Positions 38,198 through 46,603 of a DNA stretch of 64,000 nt are shown piece by piece (the stretch's first letter is position 1; each line of letters opens with the position of its first letter). Origin of the DNA: Bradyrhizobium sp. CCBAU 51765 (lineage in GTDB: Bacteria; Pseudomonadota; Alphaproteobacteria; Rhizobiales; Xanthobacteraceae); contig NZ_CP030038.1 of the NCBI RefSeq assembly GCF_015291725.1, positions 1,787,001 to 1,851,000 of the forward strand, read 5' to 3'. The position numbers and the translations under genes were made by a program. A model generated the notes under the pieces. The model searched no databases. It was not told the origin of the DNA and saw only the letters and a program-made list of their open reading frames with translations.

Positions 38198-38688
38198 TCA
38201 GATGTGATAGATGTCGATCACGTGATGAATGTAGTCGTTCTTCAGCACGACCTTCTTCGCTTTGATCAGCGGACGATCGCCCGTCGCGTCGATCGTGTAG
38301 AACGACACGCCGAAATAGTTGTCGATCGTCTTGTACCGATAGCTCAATGTCAGCCAGTTGAACCGGAGATCGACGATTCCGTCGGCCTGAGCGCTGATCT
38401 CGATATTGGAGATGTTGTGGAGCGTGCGCGGCTCCGGGGTGCTGGCGCTCGACCGTTCGGTTTTGATACGGAAAACCCGATCCTCGAGGCCGCTGCGGCT
38501 GGGTAGTAGATCAGGGAAACGTCGGTCTGAGGATTCTCGACCAGGCAGTCGTCGTCATCCCAGGCTGGCATCCAGAACCGCACATCCGGAGCATAGAAGG
38601 TCAGCCAGGTGTCCCAGTCGCGATCGTCGAGGGCACGGGCCTCGGCATAGAGAAATGCTTCGAGTTCGGGTCGGGTGATGGTGGTCAT
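38198..38688 (-). pseudogene. Ring-hydroxylating dioxygenase beta subunit (BenB-like), single frameshift
   Basis: The minus strand starts MTTITRPELEAFLYAEARAL and continues DWDTWLTFYAPDVRFWMPAW, typical of small subunits of benzoate/anthranilate-type Rieske dioxygenases. At about 38500, after SLIYYP, the frame must change by one base; the other frame then gives SRSGLEDRVFRIKTERS, ISNIEISAQADGIVDLRFNW, SYRYKTIDNYFGVSFYTID and the end DYIHHVIDIYHI. Restoring one base gives 163 residues, the normal family length. The alpha subunit and reductase genes are not present, so the gene would be an orphan even if repaired. Confidence 0.85.
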
Positions 38689-38879
38689 GCGTCATCGCCA
38701 TCAAGTCGCGCCGCGCGCTGTCGCGAGCCTGACGGCTTCCAGCTGCGCTGCGCTGAGTTGTGTGGGGTGTCGCCGGCCGCCCACGAGCCACCGGTGACGA
38801 GGTTGAAGCTCTCTTGTCCGCCGATGCGGCCAACCTTGCTCCTGGCGTGGCGGGCAGCCGTGCGCCGATTGTCCGCCAT

Positions 38880-39152
38880 CTACAGCGGCTGACCGGTGGA
38901 GCGGACCACGATCTCGCTGATATCAACGTCGACCGGCTGCTCGATCGCATATGCGATCGCCCGTGCCACGGACTCCGCCGGGATTGCCCGCTGGTAGAAG
39001 CCCATCACCATGTCCTTTGCGGCGCCGGTGGTGTTGTGCACCAATTGCAGAAGGCCTGCCTCGAGCTCCGCTGTGACCCTGCGCTTCAGGCAGTAGGCGG
39101 CGGCTCCGGCCGCCTTGATATCGGCGTGATCGGCTGGGATCCCAATGCTCAT
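38880..39152 (-). pseudogene. C-terminal remnant of an SDR-family oxidoreductase
   Basis: The minus-strand frame ends MVMGFYQRAIPAESVARAIA, YAIEQPVDVDISEIVVRSTG and QPL, which matches the C-terminus of YdfG-like SDRs (SVAxAIAYAxxQPxDVDxxEIxxRPTxQ). The preceding 50 residues do not resemble an SDR, and the cofactor and catalytic parts are missing. The stop TAG is followed directly by an ATG that opens another unrecognised frame towards the broken dioxygenase gene, so the whole block 38198-39152 looks like shuffled debris. Confidence 0.6.
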
Positions 39153-39303
39153 GTGCGAGCCGCCTTGCTACCATTGTAATCGTCGCGAGCTGGGGCGCTT
39201 CGCTGCGAGCGGAGGCCGGACACCAGATGCTTTCTGACAGCAACTCTCAAAAACGTGTGCTGCGGTTCGCGGGGGCTTCCTATATCTTTGGGGGAGCCGC
39301 GAT

Positions 39304-40125
39304 ATGGAACACCCAAAGGACTGCAAGACCGACCGCTCCTGCCACCCATCCTCGGAATTGATGCGGTCGGATCGTCCATTGCCCCCAAGCGACACTTCAA
39401 AGCGCCGGGTGCCACTCTGTCTTGTCGTCGAGGATGACATGACCATGCGGCATCTGGTGACCAACTATCTCGAAGACCATGACATTCGGACCCTCTCTGC
39501 TTCGCGACGAGAGGAGGTCCCGGCTCTTCTTCTCCGCAATTCACCGGACCTTGTGGTGCTCGATCTTCGCCTTGGTCAGGAGGACGGTCTGGATCTGCTG
39601 CGCGAGATACGCGCTCAATCGGATGTGCCGGTCATCATCACGACGGGTCATCGGCGCGACGAGATCGATCGCGTGATCGGCCTTGAGTTGGGCGCGGACG
39701 ACTATTTGACGAAGCCCTTCGGCCTGAGGGAACTCGTCGCCCGCATCAAGGCCGTCCTCAGACGACGAGAGGCCGCCCCGTCCCTGGCCCAGCAGCGTGA
39801 TGCCGAGAAAGGCCGCTGGCGCTTTGGCAGCTGGGAGGTCGATCGGCGCCTGCGTCGGCTGACAAATTCGCACGGCGAACCAGTCGGCCTCACGAAAGGC
39901 GAATATGCGCTGCTGATGGCCTTCCTCGATGCGCCGCAAAAGCCGCTGTCCCGTGAGCATCTCTTGCAGGCGACGCGTCTGCACGAGGATGTATACGACC
40001 GGAGCATCGACGTGCAGGTGCTCCGGCTGCGCCGCAAGCTGGAAACAGATCCGAGTGTGCCGTCCGTCATCCGGACCGAACGCGGCGTTGGCTATGTCTT
40101 CACGCTATCGGTGGAGCGGCTTTGA
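39304..40125 (+). CDS. OmpR-family response regulator (paralogue 3)
   Basis: A 273-residue regulator with a 36-residue polar N-terminal extension. The receiver has Glu43-Asp44-Asp45, phospho-acceptor Asp87 in LVVLDLRLGQ, Thr114 in IITTGH and Lys137 in YLTKPFG; the winged-helix domain contains YDRSIDVQVLRLRRKLE, identical to paralogue 1 in the recognition helix. It lies just upstream of the DUF1127-peroxidase-kinase operon and is the most likely partner of that kinase. An alternative start at ATG 39361 would remove half of the extension. Confidence 0.92.
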   Translation: MEHPKDCKTDRSCHPSSELMRSDRPLPPSDTSKRRVPLCLVVEDDMTMRHLVTNYLEDHDIRTLSASRREEVPALLLRNSPDLVVLDLRLGQEDGLDLLREIRAQSDVPVIITTGHRRDEIDRVIGLELGADDYLTKPFGLRELVARIKAVLRRREAAPSLAQQRDAEKGRWRFGSWEVDRRLRRLTNSHGEPVGLTKGEYALLMAFLDAPQKPLSREHLLQATRLHEDVYDRSIDVQVLRLRRKLETDPSVPSVIRTERGVGYVFTLSVERL

Positions 40126-40172
40126 CGGTCGGAGCGGTGAGGAGCCGCCCATTCGGCGGCGGGCTGGATAAC

Positions 40173-40997
40173 ATGGCTCGCCGCTTCGAATGTGCCGGAA
40201 CTCGTATTACAGGTGTAGTCGTTTTGGCCAGCGTTGGAATGTCCTGGAAACGTGACGGCAGCAGAGTCTCCCATGCAAACGACATGGAGACGATCATGCT
40301 GATGGTCAAGAAGACGACATGCGATGGTCCACGAAGCGCGATACAGGAACGAGCTGACGAGCCTGCCCGCCACGAACGATCTCTGCCCGGAATAAGGCCC
40401 TCATCCTGGCCCGCGCGAATCGATGAAGCTGCGCTTCAACCGAAGGTGACGAGGCGCATCACGAATGTCCTCGCACGATCGGCGATGGTCCCAGCCAAGG
40501 CGTTTGTCGATCTTACGCTGACTGTTGGCTCCGTTCTGACTGCCGAGTTCCTTGCTGGTTGTGCCGCCTACGCTTGTGCGATGTATCCATACTATGCGGT
40601 GCCGGAAGAACGCGAAGCGGAAGTCGAGCTCGAGCCCGTTTCCGATCGGGCGAGGAGCGATCGGGCACACAGGGGTCGGGGAAACCTGCGCTTGATCGCG
40701 CGTCAGGTGAGCCTTCCGGTCGAGGACGTGGAATCGCATCGGCCACTGCCGCTGCCGAATGCGCAGCCATTCATGTCCGACGTTCCCCTCGTCAGTCGGC
40801 CCGCGCAATCGTCCCCAGCCTGGTATGCATCGATCGGCGCGGCGGCGCTGGCGCTGGGCAGATCGATCGCCGAACGCAGGGCCGTGCGGCGCTCCGTGGC
40901 CGAACTGCGTCAGCTCGATGATCGTCTCCTGCGAGATATGGGGCTTTGTCGTCTCGACATCGAAAACGCTGTCAAAGGTGAAATCGATCTGAGATGA
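40173..40997 (+). CDS. DUF1127-domain protein, operon leader
   Basis: A protein of about 274 residues whose C-terminal 40 residues (RRSVAELRQLDDRLLRDMGLCRLDIENAVKG) are a clear DUF1127/YjiS-like domain. This short basic helix pair is common in alphaproteobacteria and linked in some species to RNA or phosphate and stress regulation. The rest is low-complexity with a hydrophobic segment around ALTLTVGSVLTAEFLAGCAA-like residues (about 115-140), perhaps a membrane helix. The start is uncertain: TTG 40122, ATG 40173, ATG 40239 and ATG 40284 are all possible. The stop overlaps the peroxidase ATG by four bases. Confidence 0.7.
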   Translation: MARRFECAGTRITGVVVLASVGMSWKRDGSRVSHANDMETIMLMVKKTTCDGPRSAIQERADEPARHERSLPGIRPSSWPARIDEAALQPKVTRRITNVLARSAMVPAKAFVDLTLTVGSVLTAEFLAGCAAYACAMYPYYAVPEEREAEVELEPVSDRARSDRAHRGRGNLRLIARQVSLPVEDVESHRPLPLPNAQPFMSDVPLVSRPAQSSPAWYASIGAAALALGRSIAERRAVRRSVAELRQLDDRLLRDMGLCRLDIENAVKGEIDLR

Positions 40998-41935
40998 AAT
41001 CGATTGTGGCAGCCGTCTGCGCAACAGTGTTACTTGCAGGAACGTTTGCCGGCCTCGGGCCGTCGACGGTATCTTCTTCGACGGCCCCGACCGAAGCCGA
41101 TGGCGAGCCGATCACGCCGATCCCGCCGCCCCCGCCGGCTGATCCCCGAAAACTCGCTCTGGGCGAGCGCCTGTTTGGCGATACGCGGCTGTCCGCCGAC
41201 GGGAGGCTTGCCTGCTCATCCTGCCACGACCTCCGCACCAATGGAGCGAATGGAGGCAGGAGCCAGAATCCGGCATCAGGGCAGCTCGACACGCTCACCG
41301 TGTTCAATGCAGCTCTGAGCTTTCGTCTGACATGGGAAGGCCGCTTTCGCAGTTTTTCCGATCAGACGGAAGATTCGATCAGCAGCCCGACCGGCATGCG
41401 CAGCACCGTTGCCGACGTCGTGCTGAAGTTGAAGGCCGATGCGGCCCTGAACAAGCAGTTTCGTGCTGCCTACGGCCGCGACGTCGATCGCGACAGCCTG
41501 CTCGATGCCATCTCGACATTCGAGCGATCCCTGCTCACGCCGGACAGCCGTTTCGATCGGTGGCTCGCAGGCGATTCATCCGCGCTCTCTCCGGCCGAAC
41601 TCGAAGGCTACAAGACCTTCAAGGCGTTCGGCTGCAGCGCGTGCCATCAAGGCGTCAACATCGGGGGCAATCTGATCGCTCGTCAGGGCATCTTCCGTCC
41701 CCTGGTTGCACGTGGGCCTTTCCGGGTTCGTGTGCCGAGCCTGCGGAATATCGCCGTTACCGCACCCTATTTCCACGACGGAAGCGCCGCCACTCTCGAA
41801 GACGCTGTGCGCCGGATGGCGGCTGCGCAGCTCGATCGGACGTTGAACGATGATCAGGTCGCCTCGCTGGTAGCCTTCCTCGGAACCTTGACGGGCAACT
41901 ACCGTGGCAAACCCTTGACCGGAGCGGCGCCATGA
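40994..41935 (+). CDS. Dihaem cytochrome c peroxidase / MauG-family protein
   Basis: A 313-residue exported dihaem protein. A signal peptide covers the first 20 or so residues, followed by a Pro-rich linker (ITPIPPPPPADP). Two haem-attachment motifs are visible: CSSCH at residues 74-78 and CSACH at 214-218. RVPSLRNIAVTAPYFHDGS is the typical region containing the distal haem ligand and calcium-site residues of bacterial CcpA/MauG proteins. It acts in the periplasm, reducing H2O2 or oxidising a protein target. ATGA overlaps link it to both the DUF1127 gene and the kinase gene. Confidence 0.92.
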   Translation: MKSIVAAVCATVLLAGTFAGLGPSTVSSSTAPTEADGEPITPIPPPPPADPRKLALGERLFGDTRLSADGRLACSSCHDLRTNGANGGRSQNPASGQLDTLTVFNAALSFRLTWEGRFRSFSDQTEDSISSPTGMRSTVADVVLKLKADAALNKQFRAAYGRDVDRDSLLDAISTFERSLLTPDSRFDRWLAGDSSALSPAELEGYKTFKAFGCSACHQGVNIGGNLIARQGIFRPLVARGPFRVRVPSLRNIAVTAPYFHDGSAATLEDAVRRMAAAQLDRTLNDDQVASLVAFLGTLTGNYRGKPLTGAAP

Positions 41936-44442
41936 AGGCCGTGCGATGGGCGGCGGTCGTGATCGGGCTGTCGGTTCTGCTGACCTGGTTCTCATGGCGC
42001 GCGGTGAATCCGGAGGCGGAGCTTTATGATCGTGCACTGATGGAGATCGATCGTTTCGGCATGATCGAGGACGCGCTGTACCGTGACCTCTTCACCGCCC
42101 GCGCGGGCCTGTTACTCAATTATGATCCATTGGTCAGCGAGATCGATGGGCTGCACAAGGCCATCGGCCGCTTGCGCGCAACCGTCGAGGTCGACGGCCG
42201 GACCGCCGACATGGTCAACCGGCTCGCCGCCTCGGTGGACCGCCAGGAGGAGCTGGTCGAGTATTTCAAGAGCCAGAATGCGGTCATGCACAACTCGCTG
42301 TCCTTCTTCGCGCGTTTCGCAGCGAATTCGGACCGCCGCGATCTGGACCTCGCCATCAGGTCGGCGGGGACGGCCATCCTCCACTTGACGCTGGACACGT
42401 CGTCGACTGCGGTCAAGGAAGCCGAGGATCGCCTGGACGAACTGGACGGGCAGGCGGCCGGATCCGGGCAGGTGGTCCTGATCGAGCCCTTCCTCGCTCA
42501 TGGCCGTTTGCTGCATCGGCTGCTGCCTTCGGTCGACAACATCCTGAAGAAGATGTTGACGCTGCGACACAAGCAGGATCAGGCGGCCTTGCGCGCGACT
42601 ATCCTGGACCTGCAGGTCACCTCGCGAAATTCGGCACGCTTCTATCGCGCAATGCTCTACGGCTCCTCGATCGCGCTGATAGCATTCCTGATCTATCTCG
42701 GTCTCCGCTTGAGATCACGCGCCAACGCGCTGCATCGACGCGCGGCGCTGGAACACATTATTGCGGACATATCGATGAATTTCATCAATGCGACTCCGCA
42801 AGGGATCGAAGCGGAAATCCAGCGAGCCATCGCTTCGTTCGGAACTTTCGCAGGATCCGATCGCGTCTATGTCGTCGTGTCCGGCGCGACGACACGGTCG
42901 TATGTCTGGCATCAGCCGGGCAGGGAGTTCCCGCCCGGCTGGCCTGAAGCCGCGGTCGATCTGGCCTGCCGGATGGTCGACGGGGAAGGAGTCGTCCACG
43001 TGCCCGACGTGCGCCGCATGCCCGTGGGCGACAACAAGCTCTTCCTGGAGGGCATGGGTCTCGGGGGATGGGCATGTGCGATCAATAGCGATCGTCAAGG
43101 CCGCATGGTCGCGTTCGGCTTCGATGCTGTCGGTTGCAAGTGTCGCGTTTCTCACGCTGGCGAACTCGTTCTGCTGCGTATGGCCCTGGACACTTTCATC
43201 CATGCAGTCGAGCGGCGAAGTGTCGAAGAGGAGCGAAATCGCCTGCAGAAGCGCTTGCAGCAGGCGCGCCGCATGGAGAGGATCGGCACCTTCACCAGCG
43301 GCATCGCTCACAACTTCAATAACATCCTGGGAGGCATCCTCGGGTATGCCGAAGTGATGGAGGAGCACGCCCGCTCCAGCCCGGCACTGGTACGCCATCT
43401 CGCCGGGATACGGCGAAGCGCAGACCGGGCCCGCGATCTCGTCAGTCAAATCCTCATGTTCGGCCGTCGCTCCGACATTCGTCGCGATTCCGTCAGCATA
43501 GGTGCGCTCGTCGCCGAAACGGTCTCGCTGTTGCGCGTTGCGCTGCCGCCCCGGATTGAAATGGTAGTCAGACAGCATCCGGCCGGATTGATCGTCATCG
43601 GCGAGAGCGTGCAGCTGCAACAGGTCATCATGAATCTGTGCAACAACGCGGCGAACGCGATACCGGAGTCAGGACGAATTGAGATCGAGATCGAGCTGCA
43701 TGAGGTGCTCGACCCGATCTGCCTCAGCCACGACAAGATCGAGCCTGGCCAGTACGTGCGAATTTCGGTTTCGGACACGGGGGCGGGCATGGACGGACCG
43801 ACATTGGACCGGATATTCGAGCCGTTCTTCACGACAAGGTCCAGCGGAAACGGATTGGGACTTGCAACGGTGAAGGAGATCGTTCTTGACCACGGCGGGG
43901 GGATCAATGTGCGCAGTTGTCCGGGCGAGGGCAGCCATTTCGACGTCTGGTTGCCGCGGGCCACGGCGGCGGCCTTCCCGGAGCAGCGCCCGCCTGAGCA
44001 TATGACAGGACAGGGCAAGGTCGTGATGCTCGTAGCCGCCGACATTCACCGCCTTCGCGGTGACGAGGAAATGATTGCTGCGCTCGGCTTCGAAGCCGTG
44101 GGGTTCGCCACGGCTGAGGCCGCACGTTCCGCGTCCAAAGCAGCTCGCGACCGGTTCGATTTCGTGGTCGTCGGTCCGGTCGGCTCGCTCGGGCAATCCC
44201 TTGAACTGGCGACCGTGCTGCATCACGAGCTTCCGTCCGTTCCGATCGTCCTTGCGACGAGGACGGCATTCGAGATCGGTGCCGATGCGCTATTGGGGGC
44301 CGGCATTTCTGACGTCGTGCGATGGCCCATTGTTGCCGAGGAGATTGCGATTGTCCTGTCGCAGATCTCCCGCGTTGGCAGGCGCGAGGTCTCGAGGCGA
44401 CTGATATCGGAGGCGTCAGCGACACTTCCGGTGTTATCGTGA
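41932..44442 (+). CDS. Membrane-bound hybrid histidine kinase with DAHL-like sensor and degenerate receiver
   Basis: An 836-residue sensor kinase. A membrane helix at about 8-24 and another near 240-260 enclose a helical periplasmic domain like the DAHL sensor. A GAF-like domain follows (about 270-420), then the H-box GIAHNFNNILGGILGYAEV with His460, the N-box MNLCNNAANAI near 568, and GxG boxes DTGAGMDG and SGNGLGLATVKEIV. The C-terminal 130 residues have a receiver fold, but the phospho-acceptor Asp is Gly (FVVVGPVGS) and the conserved Lys is Arg/Trp (VVRWPI). It is probably co-translated with the peroxidase and signals through response regulator 3 or its paralogues. Confidence 0.92.
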   Translation: MKAVRWAAVVIGLSVLLTWFSWRAVNPEAELYDRALMEIDRFGMIEDALYRDLFTARAGLLLNYDPLVSEIDGLHKAIGRLRATVEVDGRTADMVNRLAASVDRQEELVEYFKSQNAVMHNSLSFFARFAANSDRRDLDLAIRSAGTAILHLTLDTSSTAVKEAEDRLDELDGQAAGSGQVVLIEPFLAHGRLLHRLLPSVDNILKKMLTLRHKQDQAALRATILDLQVTSRNSARFYRAMLYGSSIALIAFLIYLGLRLRSRANALHRRAALEHIIADISMNFINATPQGIEAEIQRAIASFGTFAGSDRVYVVVSGATTRSYVWHQPGREFPPGWPEAAVDLACRMVDGEGVVHVPDVRRMPVGDNKLFLEGMGLGGWACAINSDRQGRMVAFGFDAVGCKCRVSHAGELVLLRMALDTFIHAVERRSVEEERNRLQKRLQQARRMERIGTFTSGIAHNFNNILGGILGYAEVMEEHARSSPALVRHLAGIRRSADRARDLVSQILMFGRRSDIRRDSVSIGALVAETVSLLRVALPPRIEMVVRQHPAGLIVIGESVQLQQVIMNLCNNAANAIPESGRIEIEIELHEVLDPICLSHDKIEPGQYVRISVSDTGAGMDGPTLDRIFEPFFTTRSSGNGLGLATVKEIVLDHGGGINVRSCPGEGSHFDVWLPRATAAAFPEQRPPEHMTGQGKVVMLVAADIHRLRGDEEMIAALGFEAVGFATAEAARSASKAARDRFDFVVVGPVGSLGQSLELATVLHHELPSVPIVLATRTAFEIGADALLGAGISDVVRWPIVAEEIAIVLSQISRVGRREVSRRLISEASATLPVLS

Positions 44443-44548
44443 TGCGGAGCAATTGGCGAGACGGAAGGACCGGCGGACTTTCCCATCACCTGACGCTTTT
44501 CGGCCCGCAAGGTTACGAGGTCGGATGACCTCCAAAAAGGAAACAGGG

Positions 44549-45364
44549 TCAACGGGCGCGTCGTAATTGATGTGACGGTGTAGAAACGCCTCTCACGGCA
44601 GGGTACGCCGCCGGCCTGCTGGAATAGCCGAGGGCGGCGCCGATGGTCCGGGCCGCCTCCATGACGTGAACCGAATACTCCTTGATCTGCTTGCGCTTGA
44701 CGCGGCTGTCGGGGCCGGACATGCCGATCGCTCCCACCAGTTCGCCGGAGCGGCCGAGGATCGCGCAAGCGCAGGCCGCGATGCCCTCGCGCCATTCGCC
44801 GTGCAGCACGGAGGAGTAGCCTTGCGCGCGTGCCAGCTCGATGTCCTCCCGCAGTTCCTCGATCGTCGTTCGCGTCGCTTCCGTGTAGCGCCTCAGATGC
44901 GGCCGGAATCGTTCCAGGTAATCATCAGGCATATGTGCGAGCATCGCCTTCCCCGTCGCCATGGTGAAAGCGGGTGCGCGCATGCCCACGCTCGTATGGG
45001 CGCGGATATGGTGAGCGCTTTCGATCTTGTCGACGTAGACGACGTCGGTGTCTTCGAGCACGGACAGATGAATGGTTTCGCCGGTGATCTCGGCAAGCTT
45101 CGTCATTGCCGGTCGCGCGACGTTGATGAGATCCATCCGGTGGATGACATGGCTGCCGAGCGCCCAGATCTTGGTCGTGAGCTCGTAGGTGCTGTGTGGG
45201 GGGATCTGGCGCACATAGCCTTGGGACTGCAAAGTCATCAGCAGCCGATGCACGTTGCTCTTGGTGAGCTTCAGCTCGCTCGCGAGGTCCGTGACCCCGC
45301 GGGGCTGCTCGCTCAGAGCAAGTGCTTCCAGGAGACGCAGTCCCTTGATAAAAGCCTTATCCAT
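44549..45364 (-). CDS. IclR-family transcriptional regulator
   Basis: A 271-residue IclR-type regulator. The N-terminal winged helix-turn-helix (SEQPRGVTDLASELKLTKSN then VHRLLMTLQSQGYVRQ) is followed by the effector-binding domain with GETIHLSVLEDTDVVYVDKI, ATGKAMLAHMP and GEWREGIAACACAILGRSGE. The frame extends 70 codons upstream, but the ATG at 45364 gives the typical MDKAFIKGLRLLEAL start. It lies downstream of the ABC importer operon on the same strand, behind a strong hairpin. It is the natural candidate to bind the palindromes at 49562 and 49758. The effector is presumably the imported compound or an intermediate. Confidence 0.93.
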   Translation of the reverse strand: MDKAFIKGLRLLEALALSEQPRGVTDLASELKLTKSNVHRLLMTLQSQGYVRQIPPHSTYELTTKIWALGSHVIHRMDLINVARPAMTKLAEITGETIHLSVLEDTDVVYVDKIESAHHIRAHTSVGMRAPAFTMATGKAMLAHMPDDYLERFRPHLRRYTEATRTTIEELREDIELARAQGYSSVLHGEWREGIAACACAILGRSGELVGAIGMSGPDSRVKRKQIKEYSVHVMEAARTIGAALGYSSRPAAYPAVRGVSTPSHQLRRAR

Positions 45365-45441
45365 CCACCGGCCAAAATAGAATGATCTTTCACTCGATCT
45401 AGCATGGACGCGCGAACGGCAATAGCCCGGGTGTGGAATCA

Positions 45442-45465
45442 GCCCCGATCCTTTCGGATCGGGGC
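45442..45465 (-). terminator. Strong hairpin behind the ABC importer operon
   Basis: A perfect 10-bp stem (GCCCCGATCC at 45442-45451 with GGATCGGGGC at 45456-45465) closes a TTTC loop, 12 bases after the solute-binding protein stop on the minus strand. No T-run follows, so it may be a 3' stabiliser or partial attenuator between the abundant binding-protein mRNA and the regulator gene rather than a full terminator. Confidence 0.6.
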
Positions 45466-45477
45466 CGATCGGCCTGC

Positions 45478-46572
45478 CTACTGGGCCAGCAAGGCGTTGA
45501 GCTTCTCCTGCCCGTACTCTTCGTTGGTGGATTTCCCGGCCGGTGAAGCTGCGCCCCAATAATCCGGGCTCCATTCGATCGCTTTCGAGACGTTGTCCGG
45601 GTTGTTGGCCCAGTAGCGGGCGAGCTTCTTGTCGGTCGCAGCCTCGAACACGATCGGGGAGGGAAGGGCGACCGGGAAGGTCGAGGTAAGCTGCGCCGCG
45701 CGCTTGGGCTCGAGCCGCCAGGACAGCAGCTTCATCGCGTTATCGTAGTTCGGCGCTCCCTTGGGAATGGAGAAGAAGTCGTAGTAGATAAAGCCCTGAT
45801 TGAAGGTCAGCTCGATCGGAGCGCCCTCGAGGGCGAGCTTGCTCATCGAGCCGGTGTAGGCCATGCACATGTCGGCCTCGCCATCGAGCAGGAGCTGCGG
45901 CGGCTGTGCGGATGTCGTCCACCATTTGGCGATGTGCGGCTTGATCTCCTTGACCTTCTTCAGCGCCCGCTCCATGTCGATCGGGTAGAGCTTGCTCTTC
46001 TCGACGCCGTCGGCCATCAGCGCCGCTTCGAACACGAAACGCGGCCAGGCGGGCATGCAGCGCCGGCCGGGAAATTTCTTCACGTCCCAGAAGTCGGCCC
46101 AGCTTGTCGGTACGTTTTCGCCCTTGTACTTGTCCTTGTTGTAGACGAGGCCGACGCCGATCACCTGCAGCGCCACGCCCTTCTTGCGCTTCAGGTTGTC
46201 CGGCATTGCCGCCAGCGTTTGCTTCGCCCCGTCCGACAGCTTGGAATAGTCGATATCGGCCAGGCAGCAGTCACCGAGCAGCTTCGTCTCCTGGTCGAAG
46301 ATGAACGTCAGGTCCCATTGCGCCTTGCCGGCTTCGGCCTGAGCCTTGATGCGCGGGCCGCTGCGGGCCTCCTGGACGGTGACCACCTTGATGCCGGTCT
46401 CCTTCTCGAACGGGTCGTACATGACCTTGCGCAATGCATCGCCATACCCGCCGCCCGGATCCTGCATGATCACGACGTTGCTCTGCGCTTGAGCCAGACC
46501 CGTTCCCATCGCGACGAGCAGGGCTGAGGCCAATACGGAAGCCGACAGTCGCCAGTGTTTCATTCCCAGCAT
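45478..46572 (-). CDS. Polyamine/opine-type ABC transporter solute-binding protein
   Basis: A 364-residue periplasmic binding protein. The signal peptide ends near residue 30 (SALLVAMGTGLAQAQ). The mature protein resembles PotD/PotF-like proteins (extracellular solute-binding family 1/8): FEKETGIKVVTVQEARSGPR, QWDLTFIFDQET, VIGVGLVYNKDKYKGENVPT and SWADFWDVKKFPGRRCMPAW. It captures the substrate for the fused permease encoded upstream. GGAGG lies 10 bases before the ATG at 46572; the longer frame is spurious. Ligands of the family include spermidine, putrescine, opines, 2-aminoethylphosphonate and thiamine; the ligand here is unknown. Confidence 0.92.
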   Translation of the reverse strand: MLGMKHWRLSASVLASALLVAMGTGLAQAQSNVVIMQDPGGGYGDALRKVMYDPFEKETGIKVVTVQEARSGPRIKAQAEAGKAQWDLTFIFDQETKLLGDCCLADIDYSKLSDGAKQTLAAMPDNLKRKKGVALQVIGVGLVYNKDKYKGENVPTSWADFWDVKKFPGRRCMPAWPRFVFEAALMADGVEKSKLYPIDMERALKKVKEIKPHIAKWWTTSAQPPQLLLDGEADMCMAYTGSMSKLALEGAPIELTFNQGFIYYDFFSIPKGAPNYDNAMKLLSWRLEPKRAAQLTSTFPVALPSPIVFEAATDKKLARYWANNPDNVSKAIEWSPDYWGAASPAGKSTNEEYGQEKLNALLAQ

Positions 46573-46603
46573 TTTGCTTTCCTCCAGTTGAAATTGATCT
46601 GCG

